From positions 310,001-374,000 of the forward strand of contig BPUI01000001.1 of assembly GCA_019973575.1 (NCBI GenBank): a stretch of DNA of 64,000 nucleotides. Reading direction: 5' to 3'. The number at the start of each line of letters is the position of its first letter. Position 1 is the first letter of the stretch. The notes under the pieces were generated by a model. That model had not been told where the DNA came from. It did no database searches and was given only the letters and a program-made list of their open reading frames with translations. The DNA is from Gemmatimonadetes bacterium T265 (GTDB taxonomy: Bacteria > Gemmatimonadota > Gemmatimonadetes > Gemmatimonadales > Gemmatimonadaceae). Positions 47,662 to 56,589 of the stretch are shown piece after piece. The translations under genes were made by a program, and so were the position numbers.

Positions 47662-48558
47662 TCATCCCAGCCGCCGCACGAACTCCGCGACGAGCGCCCG
47701 GAACCGCCCCGAGGCCTCGCGCCCCGCGTCGAGCACCTCCGCGTGCGTGAGCGGCTGCCCGGTGTAGCCGGTCCCCGCGTTGGTCACGAGGCTCACGCCC
47801 GCGACGCGCATGCCTAACGCGCGCGCGACGATCGTCTCCGGCACGGTCGACATCCCGACCGCGTCGGCACCGACCCGCTCGAGCAGGCGTACTTCCGCCG
47901 GGGTCTCGAAGCTCGGGCCGAGGAGCGCGGCGTAGACGCCCTCGGCGACGGGCACGCCGGCGGCTCGCGCCGCCTCGCGCAGCAGCGCGCGGAGCCCGGC
48001 GTCGTACGGCTCCGACATGTCGGGGAAGCGCAGGTCGCCGGGCTGCTGCGGGCCGACGAGCGGGTTGCGGCCGGTGAGGTTGAGGTGGTCGGCGATGACC
48101 ATCAGGTCGCCCGGCCCGAGCGTGCGCCGCACGCCGCCGGCGGCGTTGCTCGCGAAGAGCGTGCGCGCGCCTAACGCGTGCACGACGCGCACCGCGTAGG
48201 CGGCGAGCGGCGCGGGGTGCCCCTCGTAGAGGTGGAAGCGCCCGGCGAGCGCGAGCACCGGCCGCCCCGCAAGCGTGCCGCTCACGAGCGTCCCCGCGTG
48301 CCCCTCGACCGTCGTCGCGGGGAAGCCCGGCACCTCGGCGAAGGGCACGCGCCGCGCCTCCGCGACGTCGCCCGCGAGGTCGCCGAGGCCGGAGCCGAGG
48401 ACGATCGCGCAGACGGGCGCGGGCGCGCCGTCGCCAAGCCCGAGCCGGTCGCGCACGGCTTCCGCGGCGCCGCGCGCGGCGGCCGCGCCGTAGCGGTCGG
48501 CCGCGGCGGCGTCCGCGGACACGTCGGCGGGCATGACGCCGGACGGGGGGAGGCCCAT
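47662..48558 (-). CDS. punA: Purine-nucleoside phosphorylase
   Basis: It splits inosine/guanosine with phosphate to base and ribose-1-phosphate. It has 298 residues. AIVLGSGLGDLAGDV is the phosphate-binding start, ATTVEGHAGTLVSGTLAGRPVLALAGRFHLYEGHP is diagnostic, and ALLGPSFETPAEVRLLERVGADAVGMSTVPETIVARALGMRVAGVSLVTNAGTGY contains the Glu and Asn that bind purine. ATG 48558 overlaps the ada stop by one base (TGATG), so salvage of adenosine via inosine is co-expressed. Confidence 0.94.
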   Translation of the reverse strand: MGLPPSGVMPADVSADAAAADRYGAAAARGAAEAVRDRLGLGDGAPAPVCAIVLGSGLGDLAGDVAEARRVPFAEVPGFPATTVEGHAGTLVSGTLAGRPVLALAGRFHLYEGHPAPLAAYAVRVVHALGARTLFASNAAGGVRRTLGPGDLMVIADHLNLTGRNPLVGPQQPGDLRFPDMSEPYDAGLRALLREAARAAGVPVAEGVYAALLGPSFETPAEVRLLERVGADAVGMSTVPETIVARALGMRVAGVSLVTNAGTGYTGQPLTHAEVLDAGREASGRFRALVAEFVRRLG

Positions 48559-49682
48559 CAGGCCGTCACCTGCATGCTCACACCCGCCTCGAGCGCGGCG
48601 GCGCCCGCGCCCTCGCGCACGACCGCGTCGAACTCGGGCGCGAGCCGCGCGAGCAACGCTTCGCGCCCGGCGTAGGGCAGGAACGCGCCCGCGAAGCCGT
48701 TGCGCGCGACGCGCGCGAGCTCGGGGAGTGTGAAGCCGAGCCGCCGCGCCGCGTGCGCGTACTCGTCGACGAGCGTGGTGCCGCTCATCAGCCGGTTGTC
48801 GGTGTTGAGCACGACGTTGAGCCCGCGGTCGAAGTAGGCGCGGAACGGGTGCGCTTCGTAGGACGCGACCGCGTGCGTCTGCACGTTGGACGTGAGGCAG
48901 CACTCGACGCACGTGCGGCGGTCCACGAGGTAGTCGAGCAGCGACGGGTCCTCGATGATGCGCGTGCCGTGCCCGACGCGGTCGCAGGCGCAGCCGTGCA
49001 CCGCGTCGCGTACGCTCTCGGCGCCCGCGCCCTCGCCCGCGTGGCAGGTGCAGGCGAGGTCGTGCCCGCGCGCGTACTCGAACGCCCGCGCGAAGCGCGT
49101 CGCCGGGTGCCCCGCTTCGCCGCCTGCGAGGTCGAAGCCGACCACGCCGCGGGTGCGGTACTCGACCGCCACGCGCGCGGCGTCGAGGGCGAGCTCGGGC
49201 GGCTGGTTGCGGATGGCGCAGACGATCACCCGGGCGACGACGTCGGCGTCCCGTTCGGCGCGCGCGAGTCCGCGCAGCGACGCCTCGACCGCGCCGTGCA
49301 GGTCGAGCCGCCGCGCGTCCCGCACGCCGCGCGTGTTGAGCACCGGCGCGTAGCGCACTTCGAGGTAGCGCACGCCCTCCGCGGCCGCGTCGACGGCGAG
49401 CTCGTAGGCGACGCGCTCGAGCGCGGCCTCGGTCTGGAGGACCGAGAGGGTGACGTCGAAGCGCGCGAGGTAATCGTCGAGGTTGCGCGCGTCGTCGACG
49501 CGCATGTAGGCGCCGAGGGCGGCCGGCGTCGGCGCGGGCATCGCGACGCCCAGCTCCGCGCCGAGGGCCAGCAGGGTGGCCGGGCGGACGGAGCCGTCGA
49601 GGTGGCAGTGCAGCTCGGCCTTCGGGAGCTGCGTGAGCAGGTCGGTGAGCGGCTCCGTGGGCGGCTCGGGTTCGGCGGGCAT
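48558..49682 (-). CDS. ada: Adenosine deaminase
   Basis: It converts adenosine to inosine. It has 374 residues. The zinc and catalytic motifs are KAELHCHLDGSVRP (two His), VVGFDLAGGEAGHP, TCHAGEGAGAESV (His and catalytic Glu), RVGHGTRI and VVLNTDNRLMSGTTL (Asp). The family variant NTDNR in place of NTDDP is seen in many bacterial enzymes. Start ATG 49682. It faces udk across a 199-base divergent gap; promoters for both should lie there, but I see no clear boxes. Confidence 0.94.
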   Translation of the reverse strand: MPAEPEPPTEPLTDLLTQLPKAELHCHLDGSVRPATLLALGAELGVAMPAPTPAALGAYMRVDDARNLDDYLARFDVTLSVLQTEAALERVAYELAVDAAAEGVRYLEVRYAPVLNTRGVRDARRLDLHGAVEASLRGLARAERDADVVARVIVCAIRNQPPELALDAARVAVEYRTRGVVGFDLAGGEAGHPATRFARAFEYARGHDLACTCHAGEGAGAESVRDAVHGCACDRVGHGTRIIEDPSLLDYLVDRRTCVECCLTSNVQTHAVASYEAHPFRAYFDRGLNVVLNTDNRLMSGTTLVDEYAHAARRLGFTLPELARVARNGFAGAFLPYAGREALLARLAPEFDAVVREGAGAAALEAGVSMQVTA

Positions 49683-49881
49683 TGCACAAACCTACGCCGC
49701 GCGCCGGCGTGGTTGACCTGCCCCGCGGCCCGCCGCAACGTTCGCCCATGGTTACCGCCACCTCCCGCCCGCGCACCGTGCGGCGTCCCGCGGCGCCGTC
49801 GATACGCGACCGTGACGCGCGACCCGCTGCCGGCGGGGCGGCCGTGGCGCGATCGTCCGTGCGGTCCGGCCGGGCGTGCGA

Positions 49882-50601
49882 ATGAGTGCGCCGCGCAAGC
49901 CGCTCGTGATCGGGATTGCCGGCGGGTCGGGGTCGGGCAAGTCGACCGTGGCGCGCAGGGTGGCCGAGACGCTGCGGCGCGCGTCCGTCGCCTTCGTCGA
50001 CATGGACGCGTACTACAAGAACTTCGCGCACCTGCCGCCGGCCGAGCGGCGGCGCGTCAACTGGGACCACCCTGACGCCTTCGACTTCGACCTCTTCGTC
50101 GGCCACCTGCTGCGCCTCGCGCGCGGCGAGCCGGTCGAGAAGCCGGTCTACAACTTCGTCGAACACGTGCGCGCGCCGCGCACCGTCGCGGTCGCCCCGG
50201 CCGACGTGGTCGTCGTCGACGGGATCCTGCTCTTCGTGGACGCGCGCGTGCGCGAGCTGTGCGACGTGAAGGTGTACGTGGACGCCGACGCCGACGTGCG
50301 CCTCATCCGGCGCCTGCGCCGCGACATGGGGCAGCGCGGGCGCCCGTTCGAGGAGATCCTCGACCAGTACCTGACGACCGTGCGCCCGATGCACCAGCAG
50401 TTCGTCGAGCCGACGAAGCGCTACGCCGACGTGATCGTGCCGCGGGGCGGGCACAACGCGGTCGCGACCGAGATGATCGTCGCGAAGATCCAGCGCCGCC
50501 TCGACGGGCGCGCGGACGCGACGCCGGACGCCTCGCGGGACGTCGCGCGCGAGGTCCCGCTCGGCGTCGCCGTCCCGGCGGACCTCCCCGCCTCCGCCTA
50601 A
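49882..50601 (+). CDS. udk: Uridine kinase
   Basis: It phosphorylates uridine and cytidine to UMP/CMP. It has 239 residues. GIAGGSGSGKSTVARRVAETL is the P-loop, VAFVDMDAYYKNF and NWDHPDAFDFDL are nucleoside-binding, and KPVYNFVEHVRAP and DGILLFVDARVREL are diagnostic. ATG 49882 is chosen over one two codons upstream. The stop is written GCC-TAA-C. phoB begins 11 bases later, so the genes probably share a transcript. Confidence 0.93.
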   Translation: MSAPRKPLVIGIAGGSGSGKSTVARRVAETLRRASVAFVDMDAYYKNFAHLPPAERRRVNWDHPDAFDFDLFVGHLLRLARGEPVEKPVYNFVEHVRAPRTVAVAPADVVVVDGILLFVDARVRELCDVKVYVDADADVRLIRRLRRDMGQRGRPFEEILDQYLTTVRPMHQQFVEPTKRYADVIVPRGGHNAVATEMIVAKIQRRLDGRADATPDASRDVAREVPLGVAVPADLPASA

Positions 50602-50611
50602 CGCGGCCCCC

Positions 50612-51373
50612 GTGACGACCACCGCCGGCGCCGGGGCGCGCGTGCTCGTCGTCGACGACGAGCCCGACATCGTCGCGCTCGTCGCCTACCACCTCGCGCG
50701 CTCCGGCTACCAGGTCGCGACCGCGGCGACCGGTGCCGAGGCGCTCGCCCAGGCCGGGCGCGAGCGGCCCGCGCTCGTCGTGCTCGACCTCATGCTCCCC
50801 GACCGCTCGGGCTTCGACGTGCTCGAGCAGCTGCGCGCGGCCGAGGACACACGCCGCGTGGCGGTGCTCATGCTCACCGCGCGCGGGGGCGAGGCCGACC
50901 GCATCCGCGGCCTCTCGCTCGGCGCCGACGACTACCTCGCGAAGCCGTTCAGCCCGCAGGAGCTGGTGCTGCGGGTGGGCGCGATCCTCCGGCGCGTGGC
51001 GACCGCGCCGCCCGCGCCGGCCGCCGACGCGCGGGAGGGCGCGACGGAGGAGGGCGACGTACTCGCCATCGGCCCGATCCGCATCGACCGCGCGGCGATG
51101 ACGGTCGACGCCGACGGGCGGCGCGTCGACCTGACCCCGACGGAGTTCCGTCTGCTCGTCATGCTGGCCGAGCGGCGCGGGCGCGTCCAGGCGCGGACGC
51201 ACCTGCTCGAGACGGTGTGGGAGGCCGCGCCCGACATCCAGACGCGCACGGTCGACATGCACGTCCAGCGGCTGCGCGCGAAGCTCGGCGCCGCGGGCGA
51301 GCTGATCGAGACGGTGCGCGGGTTCGGCTACCGGCTGCGCGCCGGCGCCGCCGCCGGGGCGCCGCCGCGCTGA
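50612..51373 (+). CDS. phoB: PhoB-like response regulator (OmpR family)
   Basis: A 253-residue DNA-binding regulator. Receiver domain: VLVVDDEPDIVALV (Asp15, Asp16), phosphoacceptor Asp59 in LVVLDLMLPD, MLTARGG and LAKPFSP. The C-terminal winged helix has VDLTPTEFRLLVMLAERRGRVQARTHLLETVW and TRTVDMHVQRLRAKLG. It is followed by a PhoR-type kinase and lies near ppx, ppk and pit, which supports a phosphate-starvation role; the name PhoB is inferred from this. Start GTG 50612. Confidence 0.88.
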   Translation: MTTTAGAGARVLVVDDEPDIVALVAYHLARSGYQVATAATGAEALAQAGRERPALVVLDLMLPDRSGFDVLEQLRAAEDTRRVAVLMLTARGGEADRIRGLSLGADDYLAKPFSPQELVLRVGAILRRVATAPPAPAADAREGATEEGDVLAIGPIRIDRAAMTVDADGRRVDLTPTEFRLLVMLAERRGRVQARTHLLETVWEAAPDIQTRTVDMHVQRLRAKLGAAGELIETVRGFGYRLRAGAAAGAPPR

Positions 51374-51400
51374 GCGCGCGGCGCTGACGGCGCGGCCCGC

Positions 51401-53227
51401 GTGCGGCTCCCGACCCGCCTGCTGCTCGCGACGACGCTGACGATCGCGGGGTTCGTCGCGTTCGGCGCGGCGGCGGTCGGCACGCGCGCCGACGACGCCG
51501 AGCGAGCCGCGACCTACGCGGGGCTGCGTGCGGAGGCGGCCCTCGCCGCCCGGCTCTGGGCCGCGGCCCCGGCGCGCGGCGACGCCCAACGCGCCGACGT
51601 CCGCTTCGCCGACTCGGTCGCGACGCTGCTCGGGCGGCACGTGACGCTCGTCGACCCGGGCGGGCGCGTGCGCGGCGACTCGGACGCGCGCGACGCCGAC
51701 CTGCGCGACCCGGGCGCCTCGTGGCTGGCCGGCTACCAGCGGCTGCCCGAGGTGGCCGCGGCCGCGCGCGACTCGACGGGCTCGGCGCACACGGCCCTCT
51801 CGAGTGCGACCGGGGAGGACGAGCTCGCCGCGGCGGCGCGCGGGGCGCGCGGCGTCGTGCGCGTGGCCGCGACCGGGTACGTCGCGAGTCCGCTCGCGTC
51901 CGCGCTGCGCCGCGGGGTGCTGCTCGCCGGGCTCGCCGCGCTGTTGTTAGGCGACGGGGCGGCGCTGTTAGTCGCGCGTTCGATCACGCGTCCCCTGGCC
52001 GAGCTGCGCGACGCGGCGCGCTCGCTCGCGGCGGGCGACCTGTCGAACCGCCCCGCACTCGCCGCCCCCGGCGAAGTCGGCGAGGTCGCGGCCGCCGTAC
52101 GCCGGGTGGCCGAGCAGCTCGGCGCGCGCCTCGACGCGCTCGCCGCGGAGCAGGAGCTGCTCGGCACGCTCACCGAGTCGCTCGGCGAGGGCGTCGTCGC
52201 GGTGGACGGGCGCGGCCAGGTCGTGCGCGTCAACGACACCGCGCGGCGCCTGCTGCGACTCCCTGACGCGCCGCCCTTCGCGGCCGAGTACTTGCCCCGC
52301 GACCGCGCGCTGCGCGAGGCGCTCGCCGGCGCGCTCCGCGGCGAGTTGGTCGGCGGCGAGCCGGGCGCCGGCTCCGCGGTCGAGCTGCGCGTGCAGGGGC
52401 GCACGCTCGCCCTCACCGCGCGCCCGCTGCCCGGCGCGCGCGGGGCGGTGCTCGCGTTCCGCGACCTGACGGACGTGCGGCGGCTCGAGACCGTGCGGCG
52501 CGACTTCGTCGCCAACGTTTCGCACGAGCTCAAGACGCCGCTCACCGTCGTCGGCGGGTTCGCGGAAACGCTCGCCGACGACCCCGGGCTCGCGCCCGCG
52601 CCGCGGCGCTTCGCCGAGACGATCCGTGCGAACGCCGCGCGCATGCAGCGCCTGGTCGACGACCTGCTCGACCTCTCGCGGATCGAGAGCGGCGGGTGGC
52701 GTCCCGCGCCGGCCGCGGTCGACGTGCGGGACGCGGCGGCCGACGCGTTAGGCCCGGCGCGCGACGCGGCGGCCGCGCGCGGCGTCGCGCTCGACGTCGT
52801 GCCCGCCCCCGACGCACCCGCCCTCTACGCCGACCCCACCGCGGCGCGCCAGGTGCTCAGCAACCTCGTCGAGAACGCCGTGCGGCACACGCCGGCCGGG
52901 CGCGTGACCGTTTACACGCGCCGCGACGAGGGGGCGGGCGGCGTCTGGCTCGGCGTCCGCGACACGGGCGTCGGCATCGCGGCCGCGCACCTGCCGCGCA
53001 TCTTCGAGCGCTTCTACCGCGCCGACCCCGGGCGCGCCCGCGAGCAGGGCGGCACGGGGCTCGGCCTCTCGATCGTCAAACACCTCGTCGAGGCCCACGG
53101 CGGCGAGGTACGCGCGGCGAGCGTGCCCGGCGAGGGCACGACGATCGAGGCGCGCTTCCCCGCGGGTCCGGCGGCGGGCCTCGCGGCGGCGGGCCTCGCG
53201 CCGCCGGGCGTCCCGCCCGCGACATGA
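51401..53227 (+). CDS. phoR: PhoR-like membrane sensor histidine kinase
   Basis: It has 608 residues. Transmembrane segments are near 6-27 and 170-193, with an extracytoplasmic domain of ~140 residues between them. HAMP (ITRPLAELRDAARSLAAGDLS), a PAS-like domain (about 235-350) and HisKA with VANVSHELKTPLTVVGGFAETL (His375) follow. HATPase_c has LSNLVENAVRHTP (N box), DTGVGIA (G1) and GGTGLGLSIVKH (G2). The order HAMP-PAS-HisKA-HATPase is that of PhoR. The GTG start lies 27 bases after phoB. Confidence 0.9.
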   Translation: MRLPTRLLLATTLTIAGFVAFGAAAVGTRADDAERAATYAGLRAEAALAARLWAAAPARGDAQRADVRFADSVATLLGRHVTLVDPGGRVRGDSDARDADLRDPGASWLAGYQRLPEVAAAARDSTGSAHTALSSATGEDELAAAARGARGVVRVAATGYVASPLASALRRGVLLAGLAALLLGDGAALLVARSITRPLAELRDAARSLAAGDLSNRPALAAPGEVGEVAAAVRRVAEQLGARLDALAAEQELLGTLTESLGEGVVAVDGRGQVVRVNDTARRLLRLPDAPPFAAEYLPRDRALREALAGALRGELVGGEPGAGSAVELRVQGRTLALTARPLPGARGAVLAFRDLTDVRRLETVRRDFVANVSHELKTPLTVVGGFAETLADDPGLAPAPRRFAETIRANAARMQRLVDDLLDLSRIESGGWRPAPAAVDVRDAAADALGPARDAAAARGVALDVVPAPDAPALYADPTAARQVLSNLVENAVRHTPAGRVTVYTRRDEGAGGVWLGVRDTGVGIAAAHLPRIFERFYRADPGRAREQGGTGLGLSIVKHLVEAHGGEVRAASVPGEGTTIEARFPAGPAAGLAAAGLAPPGVPPAT

Positions 53228-53291
53228 CCGGCGCGCCGCCGCCCCGACCGGTGCAGCTTACGGACCGCCGTCCCGCTTCCTTCGCCCGCCG

Positions 53292-54896
53292 ATGACCGCC
53301 GACCCCAGCGCCCCCCCGCCCGCCGCCACCCGGATCGCCGCCGTCGATATCGGCTCCAACTCGATCCGGAGCATCGTCGCCGACGTCTCGCCCGACGGGG
53401 CGATCCGCGTCGTCGACGAGATGAAGGCGATGCCCCGCCTCGGGCTCGGCGTCGACCGGACGGGTCTGTTAGGCGAGGGGCCGATGCTGGCCGCGCTCGA
53501 CGCGCTGCAGCGCATGGCCGCCCTCGCCGCGCAGTTCAAGGCCGAGCGCGTCGAGGCGGTCGCGACGAGCGCCGTGCGCGACGCGGCGAACGGCGGCGCG
53601 TTCCTCGAGCGGGTGCGCGAGGCGACGGGGCTGCGCGTGCGCCTGCTGACCGGCGACGAGGAGGCGCGCCTCTCCTTCCGGTCGGCCAGGGCGCACTTCG
53701 AACTCGGCGCCGGGCGCACCGTGGTCGCCGACATCGGCGGCGGCTCGCTCGAGCTCGCGCTCGCGGCCGAGGGATTGCTGGACCGGCTCGTCTCGCTGCC
53801 CTTCGGCGCGATCCGCGCGACCGAGCAGTTCCTCGCCGACGTCGACCCGAAGCACCCGGCGCGCGGGCGCGAGGCGCTGCGCGAGCTGCGGCGCGCGGTG
53901 CGCTGGGCCATCCGCGACGAGCTGTCGGTCAAGGACTGGCGCGGGGCGCGGGTGATCGGTTCGGGCGGGACGTACACGAACCTCGCGGCCGTGCTCAACG
54001 CGCGGGCCGGCGTGCAGGGCGCCGGCATGAAGTCGCGCCACGGCACGGTCGTCCCGCGCGCGGAGGCCGAGCACGTGCTCGACCAGCTCGCCGCGCTCGG
54101 CCCCGCGGAGCGCCGCGCCGTGCCGGGCCTCAACCCGGAGCGCGCCGACATCATCGTCGCGGGGCTCGCGGTCGCGGCCGAGGTGCTCGCGGTGTTCGAG
54201 GCGCGGGAGCTGCTGGTGTCGGGCTACGGGATCCGCGAGGGGCTGCTGCTCGAGGCCGCGGCCGTCGCGCCTAACGCACCGGCCGACCCCGCCGCGGCGC
54301 GCGAGCGCTCGGTGCGCGCGTTCGCGGAGCGGTGTCACTACGAGCAGCCGCACGCGGACCAGGTGCGCCGGCTCGCGCTCCGCCTCTACGACCAGCTCGC
54401 GGCGCGCTTGGGCTGCGAGCCCGGCGACCGCGAGGTGCTGGCCGACGCGGCGTTGCTGCACGACGTCGGCTACCAGATCAACTACGAGAAGCACCACAAG
54501 CACTCGTACCACCTCGTGCGCCACGCCGACCTGCAGGGCGTCTCGCCGACCGAGCAGGTCGCGATCGCGAACGTGGCGCGCTACCACCGCGGCGCGGCGC
54601 CGAAGCGGACGCACGCGAACTTCGGCGCGCTCGACCGCGCGCTGCGGCGGCGCGTGCGGCGGCTGTCGGCGCTGCTGCGCGTCGCGGACGGGCTCGACCG
54701 CGGGCACGCGGGCGCGGTCGGGGACGTCGAGGTAGCGGTGGGCGGCGGGCGGGTGCGGGTGGGGGTGACGCCCGCGTCGTCGGAGGCGCCCCTCCAGCTC
54801 GAACTGTGGGGGGCGGAGCGAAAGGCGGGGCTGCTGGAGCGCCTGCTCGGCAAGCCCGTCGTGTTCGCCGCGCCGGCCGCGGACGCGGACGCCTAA
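53292..54896 (+). CDS. ppx: Exopolyphosphatase/pppGpp phosphohydrolase (Ppx/GppA) with C-terminal HD domain
   Basis: It hydrolyses inorganic polyphosphate and possibly pppGpp. It has 534 residues. The actin-like fold starts with IAAVDIGSNSIRSIVADV, followed by ATSAVRDAANGGAF, DIGGGSLELALA (phosphate loop) and VIGSGGTYTNLA. The C-terminal half has HD-type HDVGYQINYEKHHKHSYHLV and a second segment (LLRVADGLDRGH), as in long Ppx enzymes. It follows phoR by 64 bases. The stop is in a GCC-TAA-C motif. It faces the accessory island. Confidence 0.92.
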   Translation: MTADPSAPPPAATRIAAVDIGSNSIRSIVADVSPDGAIRVVDEMKAMPRLGLGVDRTGLLGEGPMLAALDALQRMAALAAQFKAERVEAVATSAVRDAANGGAFLERVREATGLRVRLLTGDEEARLSFRSARAHFELGAGRTVVADIGGGSLELALAAEGLLDRLVSLPFGAIRATEQFLADVDPKHPARGREALRELRRAVRWAIRDELSVKDWRGARVIGSGGTYTNLAAVLNARAGVQGAGMKSRHGTVVPRAEAEHVLDQLAALGPAERRAVPGLNPERADIIVAGLAVAAEVLAVFEARELLVSGYGIREGLLLEAAAVAPNAPADPAAARERSVRAFAERCHYEQPHADQVRRLALRLYDQLAARLGCEPGDREVLADAALLHDVGYQINYEKHHKHSYHLVRHADLQGVSPTEQVAIANVARYHRGAAPKRTHANFGALDRALRRRVRRLSALLRVADGLDRGHAGAVGDVEVAVGGGRVRVGVTPASSEAPLQLELWGAERKAGLLERLLGKPVVFAAPAADADA

Positions 54897-55238
54897 CGCG
54901 CGGGCGCTGAGAGTGCGCCGGCCGCGGCCGGGTCGTCGGGACAGCTCAGCCGCCCCCGAGCCACGGTTGCCTGCGAGACAGCCGAGGGGTGTCGCGATAC
55001 GTCCCGGCGGACCCGACAGCTGGTATGCTGGGTGGCACGGGCGGGCGCCGCGTCGATAGTGTACAGGACGGGTCGGGGCTTCGCTGCTGACAGCCGAGGG
55101 CCTCCCCTCTTGTTGAAGCGTGCGATCCCGGCTCCCCTGTGCTTTTGGCTCGAGACGGCCGCGACACCGTCCGTTGATCTGGCGACCAGCAGGCGCGTGG
55201 AGCCGACGCCCCGCCCCTCACCCCCGGAGGAATCACCC
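54897..55238. other. 342-base stretch between ppx and the IS110 remnant
   Basis: No intact gene is seen. The sequence ACAGCCGAGGG occurs twice (54977-54987 and 55089-55099, same strand) and may mark an old insertion boundary. The right part is probably the 5' leader and left end of the IS110 element. Confidence 0.5.
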
Positions 55239-55925
55239 ATGCTGTACCCGGGGATCGACATCGGCAAGCGCTGGCACGAAGCGGCGCTCCTGGACGGCGC
55301 GGGCGCAACGGTCTGGCGGCACCGGTTCGCCGGGTCGCGTGCCGGCTTCGACGCACTCGCGCAGCAGCTGACGAGCGTCGACGTCGGCGCGCTTACCGTC
55401 GCGCTCGAGGCGACGGGCGTGTACTGGCTCGCGCTGCACGCCTGGCTGACGGAGCGCGGCGTCGCCCGCATTGTGGTGCTCAATCCGCTGCAAACGAAGG
55501 CGTTCCGCAACGCGACCCTGCGAGGCAGCAAGACCGATCGGATCGATGCGGTGGCGATCGCGCAGCTCGTCCGCTGGATGGGAGCCGCCGCCGCCGGGCA
55601 CGTGCGCCCCGACGAGCGCCAGGCCGCGGCGCGCGACGTCAGCCGCCTGCGGACCGAGATGATCGAGCTCCGCGCGCGGCAGCTCGTCAAGCTCGGCGGC
55701 GTCCTCGACCGGCTCTTCCCCGAGTTCCGCCCGGCCTTCGGCAAGCTCGGGAGCAGCAGCGCGCTCGCGGTGCTCACCCGGTGGACGACGCCGGCGGCGT
55801 TAGGCGCGGCCGCCGAGGGCGAGGTCACCTCCGTCCTCGCGCAGGCCAGCCGCGGCATGCTCGGCGCGGCCAAGGCGGCCGAGCTCCAGGCGCTCGCGGC
55901 CACGTCGGCCGGCCTCCCCGACCCG
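55239..55925 (+). mobile_element. Remnant of an IS110-family transposase gene (3' half missing)
   Basis: ATG 55239 with GGAGG at 55226-55230 starts an IS110-type DEDD transposase: LYPGIDIGKRWHEAALLDG (first Asp), ALEATGVYWLALHAWL (Glu), SKTDRIDAVAIAQLV (Asp, Asp) and the following helical segment to about AATSAGLPDP. The normal C-terminal transposase domain (Transposase_20, with its conserved Ser) is absent. The frame runs on into unrelated sequence that is antisense to a DUF5615-like remnant. The right junction is near 55900-55960. The gene is therefore dead. It carries a TTA-GGC motif at 55799. Confidence 0.8.
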
Positions 55926-55934
55926 CTCGACGTC

Positions 55935-56054
55935 GAACGCGGCCGGCTCGCCGGCCAGCAGGCGCATGAGCGGGCGCGGCACGCAGTGGTCGATCAGCAC
56001 GCGCCGGCGCGGCGCCCCCGGCCCCGCCGGCGCCTCGGGCCCGGGCTCGTCCAC
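55935..56054 (-). pseudogene. N-terminal fragment of a DUF5615 (PIN-like) toxin gene
   Basis: The minus strand reads RRRVLIDHCVPRPLMRLLAGEP, which matches the start of DUF5615 PIN-like proteins (LIDENVPRPL). It breaks into IS110-derived sequence after about 30 residues. It sits directly behind a DUF433 gene (TAG at 56073), the usual antitoxin-toxin order. The rest of the toxin, with its second acidic motif, is absent. The start is uncertain (GTG 56054 or 56000). Confidence 0.55.
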
Positions 56055-56072
56055 GGCGCGCGACGCCCGTGC

Positions 56073-56309
56073 CTACGCCGCGGGGGCGTGTGCGTCCAGG
56101 GCGGCCCGGGCGAGCTCGAGGACGGCCACGGCGTGCTCGCGGCTCACGTCCGGGAAGTCGTCCAGGAACGCGGCCAGCGGCGGGCCCTCCTCGACGTAGT
56201 CGATCAGGGTCTGGACCGGCACCCGGGTGCCGGCGAACACGGCCGCGCCGCTGAGGCGCTCGGGCGAGCGGGTGATGAGGGGCGACGGCAGGGTCGTCGG
56301 GAGCGGCAT
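56073..56309 (-). CDS. DUF433 domain antitoxin-like protein
   Basis: A 78-residue protein. SPERLSGAAVFAGTRVPVQTLIDYVEEGPPLAAFLDDFPDVSREHAVAVLELA is the DUF433 helical domain, which acts as antitoxin with DUF5615 toxins. ATG 56309 is supported by GGAGG seven bases upstream. Its partner toxin gene is broken by the IS110 remnant, so the antitoxin is now an orphan. Confidence 0.83.
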   Translation of the reverse strand: MPLPTTLPSPLITRSPERLSGAAVFAGTRVPVQTLIDYVEEGPPLAAFLDDFPDVSREHAVAVLELARAALDAHAPAA

Positions 56310-56589
56310 CGGGCCTCCGGGCGGGGACGCGCCCAATCTAGGCCGGCGCCCGCCCGGCCGCGCGCCCGCCCTGGGCCGGCGCTGGCCCCGGCGCGCCGAC
56401 CCAGCCCCAGCCGAGCGACCCCGCGCGATCGCCGCCTAACGCCTATCGGATCGCCTGCTAGCCCGTCCCGAGCGACCCCGCAAGCAGCCCCCCCGGTCCG
56501 CAGCGTCCCGACGCCCAAGCGCCGCGCGCGACGCGATTTACCACGTAATCTCGCCCGCCCCCACCCCTGCGCCAGCCCGCCACGCCGCG

